A stretch of DNA of 64,000 bases from Oreohelix idahoensis (lineage: Eukaryota; Mollusca; Gastropoda; Stylommatophora; Oreohelicidae): positions 1 through 64,000 of the forward strand of contig JAMPIV010012231.1 in the NCBI GenBank assembly GCA_024509875.1, written 5' to 3'. Position 1 is the stretch's first letter, and the number at the start of each line of letters is the position of its first letter. The position numbers and the translations under genes are program-made. The notes beneath the pieces were generated by a model that saw nothing but the letters and a program-made list of their open reading frames with translations, was not told the origin of the DNA and searched no databases. Below, in pieces: positions 10,787-22,852 of this stretch.

Positions 10787-11972
10787 CGTTTGTTTTAATC
10801 TCTTCAGAGACCTCCGAGAACGTCGTGCGGGTTTGGGTAAAGGTTAAATTTACTGGGAGTGTAGTAAATTAAAAGTGATATTATGTGTTTATTTAAAGAG
10901 ACTACGGTTCGGGATTAAGATTTCGGATTACAGTAAGACAGAAGTATAGGTGCTAAAGGTAACTTTAACCCAACTCTGTTGGCTACAAAATTACAACATC
11001 GCACAGTAAACTATAATTTGACCCTTGAGTCAGGTAGTGTTTTTTTTTTAGAAATTGGAGGGCAGCGGAATATCATCAGATGTACTTTATTTGCCTCTGC
11101 TAATCCATTTTCTCTGCAGTGAGACTGCACAGTCTACACTATTCAACCGAATTGTAGGCTGTTGTTAGGGTATTCAATGTAATTGTATTTCTCATTTTGT
11201 GATTTATTCAAATACATATTGTTATTTACAATTGATTGTTGTTGGTAATGATAATTTACATTATAATTTGTTTTTTTTTTACTTCTTCACTATTTACAGT
11301 AACAACGTTGTGTTGTTGGTAGTTTTCAACTGTCTCGTGTTGTAGTTTGTAAAACTGTGTTGCTATACATAGTGGGTTATTTTATACGCTGTTTCTTTTG
11401 GTTCAAACCCTTCACTATTCCAACGTTGAATTAAACGCTATCTCTGAATGTGGGTTCCGTTTCTCATGACGTGTTAGCGTAACATTTTACTTGGGCCAGT
11501 CTATCTTGAAGACGACTATTGATAAGCATATAAAGAGTTCAAAATGCACTGTAGCATGTAAAGTAGTCAAGTTTATTTACATGATGTTTTCAGGAAAGTA
11601 ATGATACATCAAATGGAAGGGGATTCAATCTATCCTGCCTTGCCCCTGCAGTAATCAAACTTTTCATACAGTCATTTCAATTGTGTTGATTATTTACAAA
11701 GTCGACCTTTCATTTCTCGTACCATGGGTTCCGGTTAACTGTCCCTGTTTTCTATTTTTTCTTCTCTGTCATTCTTTTTCTGCCCAAACTGTTTGTTTTT
11801 TTTTCATTTCTGAGTCTAGAGCGGTGAACACTTCTAGTCACTGGGGTTTTTTAAATTCTTTTCTGACGATAAAATTTCCTGGACTATTTCTGTGTGAGCT
11901 GGTTGGTTTATCTCGTATGACAAAGACTGGCCTAAACCGCCAGGGTATGACTATTTCTACCAATGGTTCTCG
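10787..11972. other. Stretch with no recognisable gene; one diverged satellite monomer
   Basis: No coding region, RNA gene or mobile element is recognised. At 10991-11017, in reverse orientation, about 24 bases match the core of the 49-bp satellite unit of 1542-3719 with two mismatches (centred on cgcacagtaaactataa). The rest is AT-rich. Confidence 0.5.
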
Positions 11973-13049
11973 CTACACACTACTAAACTAACCGTTCATA
12001 CCTGCTGTCTCTGTGCTTGATACACACTACTAAACTAACCGTTCATACCTGCTGTCTCTGTGCTTGCTACTCACTACTAAACTAACCGTTCATACCTGAT
12101 GTCTCTGTGCTTGCTACAATACTAAACTAACCGTTCATACCTGCTGTCTGTGTGCTTGCCACACACTACTAAACTAACCGTTGATACCTGTGCTGTCTCT
12201 GTGCTTGCTACACACTACCAAACTAACCGTTCATACCTGCTGTCTCTGTGCTTGCTACACACTGCTAAACTTACCGTTCATACCTGCTGTCTCTGTGCTT
12301 GCTACACACTACTAAACTAACCGTTCATACCTGCTGTCTCTGTGCTTGCTACACACTACTAAACTAACCGTTCACACCTGCTGTCTCTGTGCGTGCTACA
12401 CACTACTAAACTAACCGTTCATACCTGCTGTCTGTGCTTGCTACACACTACTAAACTAACCGTTCATACCTGCTGTCTCTGTGCTTGCTACACACTACTA
12501 AACTAACCGTTCATACCTGCTGTCTGTGCTTGCTACACACTACTAAACTAACCGTTCATACCTGCTGTCTCTGTGCTTGCTACACACTACTAAACTAACC
12601 GTTCATACCTGCTGTCTCTGTGCTTGCTACACACTACTAAACTAACCGTTCATACCTGCTGTCTCTGTGCTTGCTACACACTACTAAACTAACCGTTCAT
12701 ACCTGCTGTCTCTGTGCTTGCTACACACTACTAAACTAACCGTTCATACCTGCTGTCTCTGTGCTTGCTACACACTACTAAACTAACCGTTCATACCTGC
12801 TGTCTCTGTGCTTGCTACACACTACTAAACTAACCGTTCATACCTGCTGTCTCTGTGCTTGCTACACACTACTAAACTAACCGTTCATACCTGCTGTCTC
12901 TGTGCTTGCTACACACAACTAAACTAACCATTCATACCTGCAGTCTTTCTGCTTGCTACACACAACTAAACTAACCATTCATACCTGCTGTCTCTGTGCT
13001 TGCTACACACTACTAAACTAACCGTTCATACCTGCTGTCTCTGTGCTTG
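11973..13049. repeat. 47-bp satellite array, about 23 copies
   Basis: The unit reads ctacacactactaaactaac, then accgttcatacctgctgtct and a tail ctctgtgcttg. Period is 47 bp; some units lack ct or differ by single bases, mostly at the left edge. The middle units (about 12540-12900) are nearly identical, as in recently homogenised arrays. There is no coding content. Confidence 0.95.
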
Positions 13050-13227
13050 AAAAAAACATGCTTGTCTTGAGCCCACTGCGTCGGTGCCCACTTCGTGGGA
13101 ATGGAAAAACACACATCATCAAAACTAAATCTAAATTGCTTCAAGCAGCAATACTCTCTACAAAAATGGCATTTGAGGCTCCAAGGAACTAGACAACCGT
13201 ACATCTCTTGTGAACACAAGAGCCAAC

Positions 13228-13483
13228 CAAAACTATGGCTTGTTGTCAACGATCTTCCTTGTGGTGCTCACAATTCTAACATTTTAAACACATGGGAGAA
13301 AATATTCCCAAAACTATGGCTTGTTGTCTACGATATTCCTTGTGGTGCTCACAATTCTAACATTTTAAACACATGGGAGAAAACCTTCCCAAACCTATGG
13401 CTTGTTGTCTACGATCTTCCTTGTGGTGCTCACCATTCAAACATTTTAAGCACATGGGAGAAAACATTCCCAAACCTGTGCTA
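13228..13483. repeat. 81-bp tandem repeat, about 3 copies
   Basis: The unit starts with caaaactatggcttgttgtc and continues through ttccttgtggtgctcacaat and acacatgggagaaaa. Copies start near 13228, 13309 and 13390, with a stub at 13471. The period of 27 codons keeps one plus-strand frame open, but nothing else suggests a gene. Confidence 0.9.
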
Positions 13484-14182
13484 CTGCTACGTTTGACATC
13501 TCAAATCCAACTAACCTATTTTCCTCGATTTCCTATTACCATTTCATAAACTCACAACTCATTCATTGTCACGGACTTCATAATCTCGTGCATCTTACTT
13601 CGTTCACAAATTCTTATCCAAAACAACATTTACCGAGACAAGGGATACAATAATATTTTTACCTCCCTGCGCTAATTAAGTCCCTATTCCATATATCATT
13701 ATTCCCCTTAGTACCATTCTATAACATTATTCAACAATCGTAAAGCATAATTAGTTACCTGCCCAGTTTTCATATTCACAATCTAATACTTTTTTCAAGG
13801 GGCGCAACTTGCAGAGTAGGCTCCCTTAGTAAAAAATCACAAACTCTCACTTTATTATTTCCCATTTCAACAAAATATAACCGCACAATCATTTCCCAGT
13901 CAAATTTCATAAAGTATGTCTCATACTTAACCACTCTACTGACTCCAAAGCATACTTAACCACTCTGTTGACTCCAGAGCTCAACTCCCAGTTACAACAG
14001 ATCATTAACAATTCTCCTTTTCTTAACTTTCACGCATTTCACCAGTTTTAAAAATTTCACGGAGTTCACCGCTTGCTGCTGGAGAACTTTGCGTATAGTG
14101 GCACGTGTCCGTTCTGCCTTAAACTTAATAAATTAGATCTTTTGCTTTGTTGCAAATTTAAGTATCCATCCTGTTTTCGACA
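13484..14182. other. Possible 5' region of LINE-A; no gene seen
   Basis: This is AT-rich sequence up to the first LINE-A start codon. A short duplication (catacttaaccactct, twice near 13925-13965) is present. The 5' end of LINE-A cannot be placed from sequence alone. Confidence 0.35.
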
Positions 14183-15128
14183 ATGGATTCAAGCAAAATT
14201 ACCACCACCTACCTCACTACTTCGGACTCCATGGAAGGAGGGAGCTTCCATAAACCAGGAACCGTGGTTCTCACGGTTTCTGGCCCCCAGGCAGCAGCAA
14301 GAGCTTCGCCGGCCTTCATGACGAGTGTGCTCATCGGCCCTGGAGGAATCCCGACCAACGGGGTTGATTCCTTGTACCGTTTTGAGAACCCGGTGACGTG
14401 GTACCTGACCCTCTCCACGCAAGCCCACGGACTATGCTACAAGAAGCTGCACGGCAAGAAAGTGCAGCTCTCCAACCCGGAGCTCACAATCACTTGCGAG
14501 CATCTAGAGAAAGAGCGGTCCAAATTAACATTTAATTGGGTGCCACCCACCATGAAAGTTGATGCCGTAAAACGCATGGCAGCCAGCATTACTTCCGATC
14601 CAGAGGCCGAGGTTTACAAGATAAGAAACGCTCCTGACAAGTGGGGCGTGTTTGTACCGTCCCTCTGGGGACATACCCCACTACGTCGACCTTAAAGTCG
14701 AAGGGGACGGCCTTGAAGTACAAAAACTGCTGATTACAATCCAGGGGCGACGAACGGTGTGTCCTCACTGTGGCGAGGACACCCATTGGGCCAACCGGTG
14801 CTCGCAGAAAGCAGTCAAGACTCCCGCAAACACCCAACGGCCAAGGCTCCAAGGGTGGCCACAGCTGCCACGAAAAGAACCAACAGTGCTAACCCAAGGC
14901 ACAGAGGGGCCTCAAGATTTGCAGCCAACAGAAAAACCACCTGAAGAGGAGGATTTTCAACTCGTCAGAGATAAGCGTAACAAACGACAAAGGCGACATT
15001 CTGCACCTGATAGCCCCCAAAATGATGACACAACAAGACAGCAGCCTTTAAAACCATCCACCGCGGCGAAAACTACAAAAAATCGTTCAGCCACAGGTTT
15101 CGAACCGGATAACCCTAGCAGATCATAA
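14183..15128 (+). pseudogene. LINE-A ORF1a: gag-like protein with one CCHC knuckle
   Basis: The start is ATG at 14183 (MDSSKITTTYL). The frame shifts once near 14650-14670, where two open segments overlap (14183-14695 and 14652-15128). The first part, about 160 residues, has a globular look (VTWYLTLSTQ, KVQLSNPELTITCEHLEKE). The second begins with IPHYVDLKVEGDGLEVQKLL and then CPHCGEDTHWANRC, a CX2CX4HX4C knuckle, followed by a polar tail rich in Lys and Pro. This layout fits ORF1 of Tx1/L1-group LINEs, which coats the RNA. The hairpin at 15141 follows its stop. Clade assignment rests mainly on ORF2. Confidence 0.7.
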
Positions 15129-15140
15129 AGAAGACACCAA

Positions 15141-15156
15141 CGTCCTTCTCAGGACG
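15141..15156 (+). promoter_or_regulatory. Hairpin H1 in the ORF1a-ORF1b gap of LINE-A
   Basis: It is a perfect 6-bp stem, CGTCCT with AGGACG, closing a TCTC loop. It lies 13 bases after the ORF1a stop and 35 bases before the ORF1b ATG. The same hairpin recurs with compensating closing-pair changes at seven other sites in the window. Its function is unknown; a role in translation restart or in RT recognition is inference. Confidence 0.6.
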
Positions 15157-15190
15157 CCACTATTCTAGACAAGATCACATTTTCATCAAA

Positions 15191-17033
15191 ATGACCCGAA
15201 ATAAACATCATGCCAAAAGGAGGAAGGTCTACACCAGCCCGCCAGCGCTGAACAGCCATGTGAATAACAAAGCTTCAAACAACAAAGACAGACAGCCAGA
15301 GAGCAAGACTGCCCCAAGTACTCGTGCTGAGACCGGTCCTCCTCCAACTCTAGACACGACGACGGAGTTAGCTGCGACGTGTGTCGACCCGACTGAGAGG
15401 CTGAAGGGCCCGACTCCTTGCGAGACAGAGGAGAGGGCAGATGCAGGCGTCCCTGGCCTAGATGATGTAGATCCAGAGGATGAGGAAACGATGAGATTGC
15501 TACACCAGCTGGAAAAGATGAGGGGATGGTTGGAAAGAAGAGAGAAAAGGGCAGCTGCAAACGTCCACGGCCTAGACCCTGAGCGTGAGAGGGTGAAGAG
15601 ACTGATACAGGGGATAGAACAGACGCTGGAAAGGAAAGAGAAAAGAAAACAGGAGCCTAAAGCCGAGGGACCACCACCACACGAACCAAGATCGTCAGCA
15701 GAAACCCTGTCTACCACAGAGAAGCTACGACAAACACCGAAGACACCAACACACGATGCCGGCGACACAGATGCGATAGAGAGGTGCGTTAAGATCACGC
15801 AGATGTCGGGAGGTGAGGCTTCACTCAGGGCCCTACCAGATGACAAAGTGATATGCATCCTCGAGTCAATAACTGGCAGGAGAGGCATCTCTAAAGTACG
15901 GAGGCACGAAAAGGGAGTCGTGCTTTCGCTCAACAACAATACAACAACCACTTCACTGATGACCGAACTGGAATCTAGCCCAAAAGAAGTCCAGTTGCCG
16001 CACCAAATAAAAGTGGTGGTGGAAATGTACAAAACAACAAAGAAGTTGGTCATCAGAGGGGTGGATACCAGATGTTCCGAAGCCGAGGTCCACAGACACC
16101 TTCAGGCTGAAAACGCAAATCTAAAAATCACACAGGTCGAAAGTCTAAAAACCTGGGCAAAGAAAGATACCAATCTGATGATAGTTACGGTAGAAGGATC
16201 AACAAGACCTGAGATACTGACGCTCCAAGCAACAACAAAAAAGACAGAAGCCTATATCCCTCCGGTGATGCAGTGCTCTAACTGCCAGCAGTTTTCACAC
16301 ACCAAGAAAACATGCAGGAGGGACGCAGTCTGCCGATATTGTGCGGGTGGCCACCTATATCGCGACTGCCCAAAGGCGAAGGAGGACCCCAACTACAAAG
16401 CAATAAACTCAAACCGCACCTGTGCAAACTGCCTCGGAAACCACGGGGCTAGATACCGAGGCTGCCCGATGTTCCAGGAAACAAAGAGCATCCTGAAGGA
16501 AGCGGTCTCCAAAAACATCCCCTTCAAGGAGGCAAAACACAGAGTGGCTGCGGATGTTGCAGAAAAAACAACGCACGATTGACAGACGACAGTTACACCA
16601 GCTGACCGCTGAAGTCAAACAATTGAAAATAAAACTGCAGGTCGAAAACAGAAGCAAGCAGGCTCCCGAAGACGAAAAGGACAGCGGTGAAGACGTAATA
16701 GAAATACAAAACAGCAGAGAAATGATGAAAGACATGAAAAGCATTAAGCAGCAAATAGAAGCAGATGTAAAGAGGCTGACAGAACTGACGGAAGAATACT
16801 CAAAAATCCTCAAGAGAATCGAAACAGAGCGAAGAGCCATTGAGGAAATGACATCAAACACAAGAGCGACCAAAACAAACGAACAATCAGACGAAGAAGT
16901 CATCGAAGAAACACTTGAAAAACTTCTACCAGCAATAATAGAAAAAGCACTACTACAGATACAGGAAAGCAGGAAGACAAGAGAAACAGAAACTAGGAAA
17001 GCAAAAACTAACAAAACGACACAAGACAGATAG
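15191..17033 (+). pseudogene. LINE-A ORF1b: second gag-like ORF with three CCHC knuckles
   Basis: ATG at 15191 (MTRNKHHAKRRKVY). About 230 residues are polar and charged, with an acidic/basic helical segment (residues 95-160). A globular part follows (VKITQMSGGEASLRAL, LVIRGVDTRCSEAEVHRHL). Then come three zinc knuckles: CSNCQQFSHTKKTC, CRYCAGGHLYRDC and CANCLGNHGARYRGC (residues about 357-425). This triple-knuckle layout is typical of I/Jockey-type ORF1 proteins. The frame ends at 16582; an overlapping frame (16554-17033) continues with a long Lys/Glu coiled coil, reached by a shift at a six-A run near 16560. Whether that shift is mutation or programmed is open. It differs in sequence from ORF1a. 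Confidence 0.7.
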
Positions 17034-17098
17034 GAAGGCAGGAAATGAACACGCCACGACAGACAAGCAACGAAGAGATAACCAGACAGCCAGCTAGC

Positions 17099-17130
17099 GG
17101 TCCTTTTTAGGACCAGTCCTTTTCAGGACT
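17099..17130 (+). promoter_or_regulatory. Tandem hairpins H2 and H3 in the ORF1b-ORF2 gap of LINE-A
   Basis: Two adjacent perfect 6-bp stems: GGTCCT-TTTT-AGGACC (17099-17114) and AGTCCT-TTTC-AGGACT (17115-17130). They share the inner stem and differ in the closing pair (G-C, then A-T), with C-G in H1. About 50 bases later follows aatataaccg and ggttgaac (17172-17215), an arrangement that recurs in the SINE at 48480-49031. Compensating changes favour an RNA structure. Confidence 0.65.
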
Positions 17131-17534
17131 AGGAAAGTGATACCAGCGAAGATACCAACACACTATATACCCCAATATAACCGTTTGTAACCCTTCAATG
17201 GGTTTTGGTTGAACAGGGTATTACAGCAATCTAGTAGACGAAAACAACAACAACAAAACACCAAAAACGAGCGAAAACACAACACCAGCATCCACCGAGA
17301 CACCCAAGATTAAGGACATTTGCAGATACACTAATCCAACAGAAGAGCAGACAGAGTTATCCCAGATCCTTTCACCTGCCAGACTTATAATTGACATCAC
17401 AAACGACGCAGACGAGGACCAGGACCAAAAAGACATCGTACAAATGTAAATTATCTTCCACAACGGGTACGTTTGCCAATTATTATAGCATTTTTTTACT
17501 TACAATACTACTGCTATGTATTTTAATTTTTAAA

Positions 17535-20500
17535 ATGGCAGACGAAATAGTAGTGTTAAGTGTAAATATTAGTGGCCTCCGCGCCAAACTACAACACATC
17601 ATACCACTCATACATAAACACAAACCAGATTTTATACTGTTACAAGAAACCAACATACACACAGACGAACACGCATCACAGATCACAACCCAGTTAGGAC
17701 TAAGGCATTCTTGTTTTAGCTTAGCCATTCACAACACTGGTTCAGGAACAGCTATACTACAAACATCAGACAGGTGGGAAATACTTAGGACAAACAGGGA
17801 TACCGATGGTAAAATACCATAGTTCACGTAGGGAATAAGAAACACACATACACGATAGTTAACATACATGCCCCAGCCAACTACAGTCACCAGCCGCAAT
17901 TTTATGATAGTCTAGATAACCTACTCACACACTTATACAGGGGACACAACATTATATTAGGCGGTGATTTTAATGTGACCGAAGGAGGAGACGGGAACGG
18001 CACTAAAAGTCCAGGCTCGTGTGACAGTGTCTATCGTGATAGTGGATTTTGTGGAAGGGATGTAATTCTGTATTTTACTTGATATAAGGGAAATAATCCC
18101 AGGACTTTTCTTATAGTGTTTCTTCTGGTAAATCCTGGTTAATCACCAGAGTTAGTAATTCCAGAAGGGAGGAACAACCCAGGTAATTGGTAGATCTCAT
18201 ACGTGCCTTGATGGATTCTAAATTGATCTTGAAGGGGTGGTAAGTAATTAGCAACTCAAACGGTCAATGGAAACTTTCAATGATGCAGAGCATTTGATAA
18301 GTCCAAATGGTTATAAAAGATGTTCTTTATTTTCGTTTCGTATTTCATGTAAACAGTGGCAGCTCGAGATAAATTTCTGGTGGGGGAAAGCAAAACTGCC
18401 AGCTTTAGCCTCCAAGGCGAAAGGCTTACGGCTCCTTAATACTCTAGTCGTTTTATGATCTGTGGAAATCCTAGCGAAATAAAATACGATTCGAGACTTC
18501 AATCAAAACTAGTTCGAACTTACTTCAAGTGGAATGAAACCACTCGCATAATCGTGGCAGGGGGGTTAGCGCTGGTTCACTAACCTTCCTGGTCGGTAGG
18601 AGGTCTCTAGATAAAACGTAGGAGTCAAGGGCTTTTGTTCAATAGTAGTCGTAGCGCCAGGTTGCTCCAAACCTAAACTAAAGAACACCCTATGATGGTT
18701 TGACTCTAGCATTGAGTTACTGCCTCAAGCTCTCTCTGTCTGTCTGGTTTCTAAGATGCATCAGTCTTTATACTGGTCTGGTGCTATGGCTCGCCAGAGG
18801 AAATATTTCTTATTGGAGTTAAGACCGGAAACCTTCAAATGATTGGTCTTGGGGGCTAGTGGACCGTTGAAATAATCTTTAACCTAACCATCTACGAATC
18901 CTCTAGTCTAAAATTATTGTTTCTATGTGATGATGACCAACCATTGTTTAAAGTTCTCTCTAATCTAAATGTTTTCCGGTCTGACTTGTATGTAGGCCAC
19001 ACAAGGTTTGATGACATCATGGGTTCATGTGTGTCATGACTGATGATGTCATTGAATCTTGACTAGTAGTTTATTTATCTAACTAGTCATTCATAAAATA
19101 CTTTACTATAAGGCTAACAGTTGTAGCTGCTTAATAGTCTACCCTGTTACATTAACTGTGTTTTAACAGATATGGATCTGATAGGTGGTGAGGTTAGAGC
19201 ACAGATAAGGAGAACCAACAGAGAAGACACGCACCAACTAGACATATTACAGACCATAATAGACACCCACAGCCTAACAGATGCATACAGACACGCACAT
19301 CCCCAAAGCACGGACACCACACACACAAACGCAAACAAAACACTCAACAGAGCCTCAAGATTAGACAGAATCTATATACCATCAACACACCACATAATTC
19401 AGGCCAGACACTTACCAGAAACTCTAAAGTTTACAGACCACAAAGCAATACTCACTGCCATTAGTTCTACTCAGGCAAGCACGCATTTCAAACGCTCTCC
19501 ACACTGGAAATTCAACAACACTTTACTCCAAAACAAGACATACACGGAACATATGACTCAACTCATCCTACATACGCAACTTATGTGCCAACAGAAAACA
19601 TACAACACCACTGGGAAATACTAAAAAAATACAATACGTGAACGAACGCAGTTAATGTCAGCTAGGATACACAAGGATAGGATAAAACAAGAGAAACTAA
19701 TAGAAGATGCAATACTGCTCACAAAACAAACAGACAGAAATTCACCCAGCATCCTCACATTAGAAGACCAGCTACAACAATACAAGCACCATAGGTTTCA
19801 GGGCGCCCTACTACGGACGAAACTGAACACAATCACACAAGAAACACCCAGTAAACAATACATGGCAATAGAACAAAACATATAACGCTGCAGACAGGTA
19901 GGGCAAATAGTAGATCTAGACGGAACCACACAGACAGAAACACAAAACATAGTACAGGCTTTTGAAGATTACTACAGAAACCTGTACACAGAAGAAAACG
20001 TCCAGTCACGCATACAAGACACATTTATGCACTTTACAAAGAAACTATCAGATCACGACAAGCAAGGTCTAGATGCCGAGCTGACAATTACAGACATAAC
20101 ACTCGCAATAAACACTATGCAAAAAGACAAATCACCAGGGCCAGACGGACTCACAGCAGAATTGTATCAACACTTTTTCCCCATCCTAGGCCCCCTTCTA
20201 TTAAAAGTATACACAGAAGCTTTCGAGAACAAAGAACTCCCGCCAAGCTTGAACATGTCATACATCACTCTCATACCTAAAGACAACGCAGACAAAACAC
20301 TCCTTAAAAACTACAGACCTATATCTCTCTTAAACATAGACTACAAAATTTTAACAAAAACGCTAACAAACAAACTAAAACCTTTCATGACCACCCTCAT
20401 ACATGAGGACCAGCAGTGTAGCGTCCAACACAGAAATATTCACCAGCACACACATTTTATCAGAGACATAATCACCTACACACACGAGAAGGATTGTCAG

Positions 20501-21768
20501 TCGTCAATCCTATCTCTCGATCAAGAGAAAGCTTTTGATCGAATATCACACTCATACCTTCACAAAACATTACTACATTGCAATATAGGTGAAAATTTTA
20601 GGAAATGGATTGAAATCCTTTATGCGAAGCCCGAAAGCAAGGTTTTGGTGAATCACACTTTTACCAACACTTTCAGGCTAACGCGATCCGTGAGGCAGGG
20701 GTGTAGTCTCTCCCCCCTACTCTACGTTCTAGCACTAGAACCCATGCTGGAAAAAATTAGAAAGGACAGCTCTATTAAGGGCACCTTTATACCAGGGAAA
20801 GGCGAGCAGAAGCTGATTGCTTATGCAGACGACACCACCTTTTTCCCATCAAACGACAGGTCTATTGCAAACATTCTAAACACATTCACAGACTTTAGTA
20901 AAGGTAGCGGAGCTAAAGTCAACGTACAGAAATAACAATAATGGGCATAGGCAAATTGAAAAACAAAACAGACTTTCCATTTGGGCTTGTACCAACAAAC
21001 AACATCAAAATCTACGGCATCACTTTTCTTTCACACCCAAGCCGCACTCACAAAGACACATGGCAGAACCTAGCAACACAAATGACAGACATGCTACATA
21101 GATACAAATTCAAAACCACAACAATTTTTGGACGAAGCACGATTGTAAACACTTATGTCATTCCCAAATTACTATACGCAGCCACAGTTTTTGACCCCCC
21201 GAAACAGACTATTACAGACATAAACAAACAGATCAGAAGATTTATTTTTAGTCACACAATCTACAGCATAAAACATAAGACACTTATACAAGAAAAGAAA
21301 CAGGGAGGGATTGCACTCCAGGACATACAGACAAAGATCCAAGCACTTAGAACCAAACACGTAGGGAGTATCATCAAACATCCAGAACAACACGTGCTAG
21401 CACACTATTACTTGGGGCTTAGACTCAACAAACTGAGACCACTAAACAACTCAACGCCACACCATTTCGGCCCATTACCATCATTTTACAAGTCATGCAT
21501 ACAAGCCATTCACGGACACGACAACTTAATTCACCAGAAAACAAATGCAATCTACAAACACTTAGTCAAACTACAAGCACCCCCGCTACATCTCAGGATT
21601 AAAAGGGGACAGAAATGCTTCAAGACAAATTATACCGACACTTTCACCAACTTACACAACCCTCACATCACTGCCAAGGCAAGAGAAGTTACCTTTAGAC
21701 TCATATACAACATGACACCCACAACAGAAAGACAAGCTCACAGATCCAAGCAAACATCACAGTGCCAG
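17535..21768 (+). pseudogene. LINE-A ORF2: APE endonuclease and reverse transcriptase, Tx1-like, interrupted
   Basis: The start is ATG 17535 in aaaatggca (MADEIVVLSVNISGLRAKL). Endonuclease motifs: LLQETNI, VNIHAPANY, ILGGDFNV (about 17960), then after an insertion RLDRIYIPS and TDHKAIL (19350-19450). RT motifs: KSPGPDGLTAELYQHF, LKNYRPISLLNIDYKIL, ILSLDQEKAFDR, VRQGCSLSPLLY and the catalytic YADD near 20820. LDQEKAFDR is characteristic of Tx1-clade LINEs. Defects: a frameshift near 17815, a 1.15-kb insertion near 18020-19170, a stop near 19622, TAA at 19883 and a frameshift near 20935. At 21764-21768 it is cut by LTR element G2 in the middle of a C-terminal Cys/His knuckle. The rest is at 43357. 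Confidence 0.85.
18018..19170. mobile_element. Unclassified 1.15-kb insertion in LINE-A ORF2
   Basis: The endonuclease domain stops matching after GNGTKSPGS (about 18018) and resumes at DMDLIGGEV (about 19170). The inserted DNA has no ORF of note and no recognised family signature. Possible ends are tgtgacagtgtc at the left and gttttaaca at the right, which would suit a solo LTR, but I could not find a matching target duplication, so boundaries are uncertain by a few tens of bases. Confidence 0.5.
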
Positions 21769-22504
21769 TGTGATGGACGAACTCGGCTGACCCTGAACTT
21801 TGTTGTAATTCTTGTAAAACGGGACTTCTTTCACGTGGATTCATTAGCTATGAAACTGTTCCACACAGAGGGCAAACACGTTCGCTGATTGATATGCGGA
21901 AAGTTTACCTATTGTTGATTCTGGTCATCGCATTGATTTAAGGAGAGATTAAATCACGCCCACTAACATCTCTTGAACAATCATAGGCAGTTATTTTCAT
22001 TAACTTGGCCAGGGGGGCGTCGCCAGAATCAAACAGATAAGCGACCACGATCAAAGAGACAGACTGAGGGATTTCAGGGGAGACTATCGGCGTTATCAAA
22101 GACAGTAGTGGTCCCTGCTACGAGACGCAGTTGCTTGCCGCTATTTTCGCGTCTCGGTGTCAATCGTAGAACCGAGCGAACGGGGAAAGCCGAAACGGGC
22201 AGCAGCGAACGGAGATACGAAGACCAGGGGGCGGCTTCTTCCCTTGATTTGGCGGTCAGATCCCCAAAAGTTCGTGAGATCAAATAAGCTGTCAAGTTTA
22301 TCATGTCCCACTCAACTTACATTCCATTTTAGCTAAATGGACCACGAAGACTAGACACGTTATCACTCGCTGGCCAGACCTTTACAGAAGCACTAGCTTT
22401 ATTGAAATCTTGTTATAGATTTTCCCCGGGATTATATATATATATTTGCACTGATTTCTATTCTGTGCAAAGCGGTAATATATATTGTGTAAAGTGATCA
22501 GTGG
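21769..22504 (+). repeat. LTR-A of G2, 5' part
   Basis: It starts TGTGATGGACG next to TSD gccag. From 22314 (aacttacattcc) it matches 36841 and 41359 onward. The first 545 bp occur only here because the other two LTR copies have lost them. It is interrupted at 22504 by LINE-B; the LTR continues at 32510. The intact LTR would be about 2.53 kb. Confidence 0.75.
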
Positions 22505-22554
22505 AGATGTAGGATAAAGAGAGAGGGATAGTACCTCACGGTGAGAGACAGCCA

Positions 22555-22570
22555 TGTCCTTTTTAGGATA
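22555..22570 (+). promoter_or_regulatory. Hairpin H4 near the 5' end of LINE-B
   Basis: TGTCCT-TTTT-AGGATA forms six pairs, one of them G-T. It is the same hairpin family as H1-H3 and lies in the LINE-B leader. Confidence 0.45.
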
Positions 22571-22852
22571 GTCAGGATCCTATTTGGTTCTCCTCTCTTT
22601 GTCTAGCTCATGTATGGCTCCTAGAATACCGCTTGTGTACGGCGGTGGCCACATCCCGGGCAACAGTCTTGGCTGACTGGCTAAACTACATGGGTGGAGT
22701 AGGAGCAATCTTACTCAAGGGAATGTCCATCCCTAGTACACAAAGACTGAGACGGTGAGTGAGGCGGAGGAATCTGAGAAGATCAACGGCTCGCAAAGCG
22801 AAACAGCAAAGTGTGTGGCGCACTAGAGGCATGTCGGACATAGAAAAAGACA

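Noticed and set aside
13095..13496. Plus-strand ORF of 133 residues with three internal repeats
   Set aside because: The repeats are the 81-bp tandem units; no upstream or downstream coding support.
15229..16053. Minus-strand ORF of 274 residues
   Set aside because: It is a shadow of LINE-A ORF1b; composition is Ser/Val-rich without motifs, while the plus strand has three zinc knuckles.
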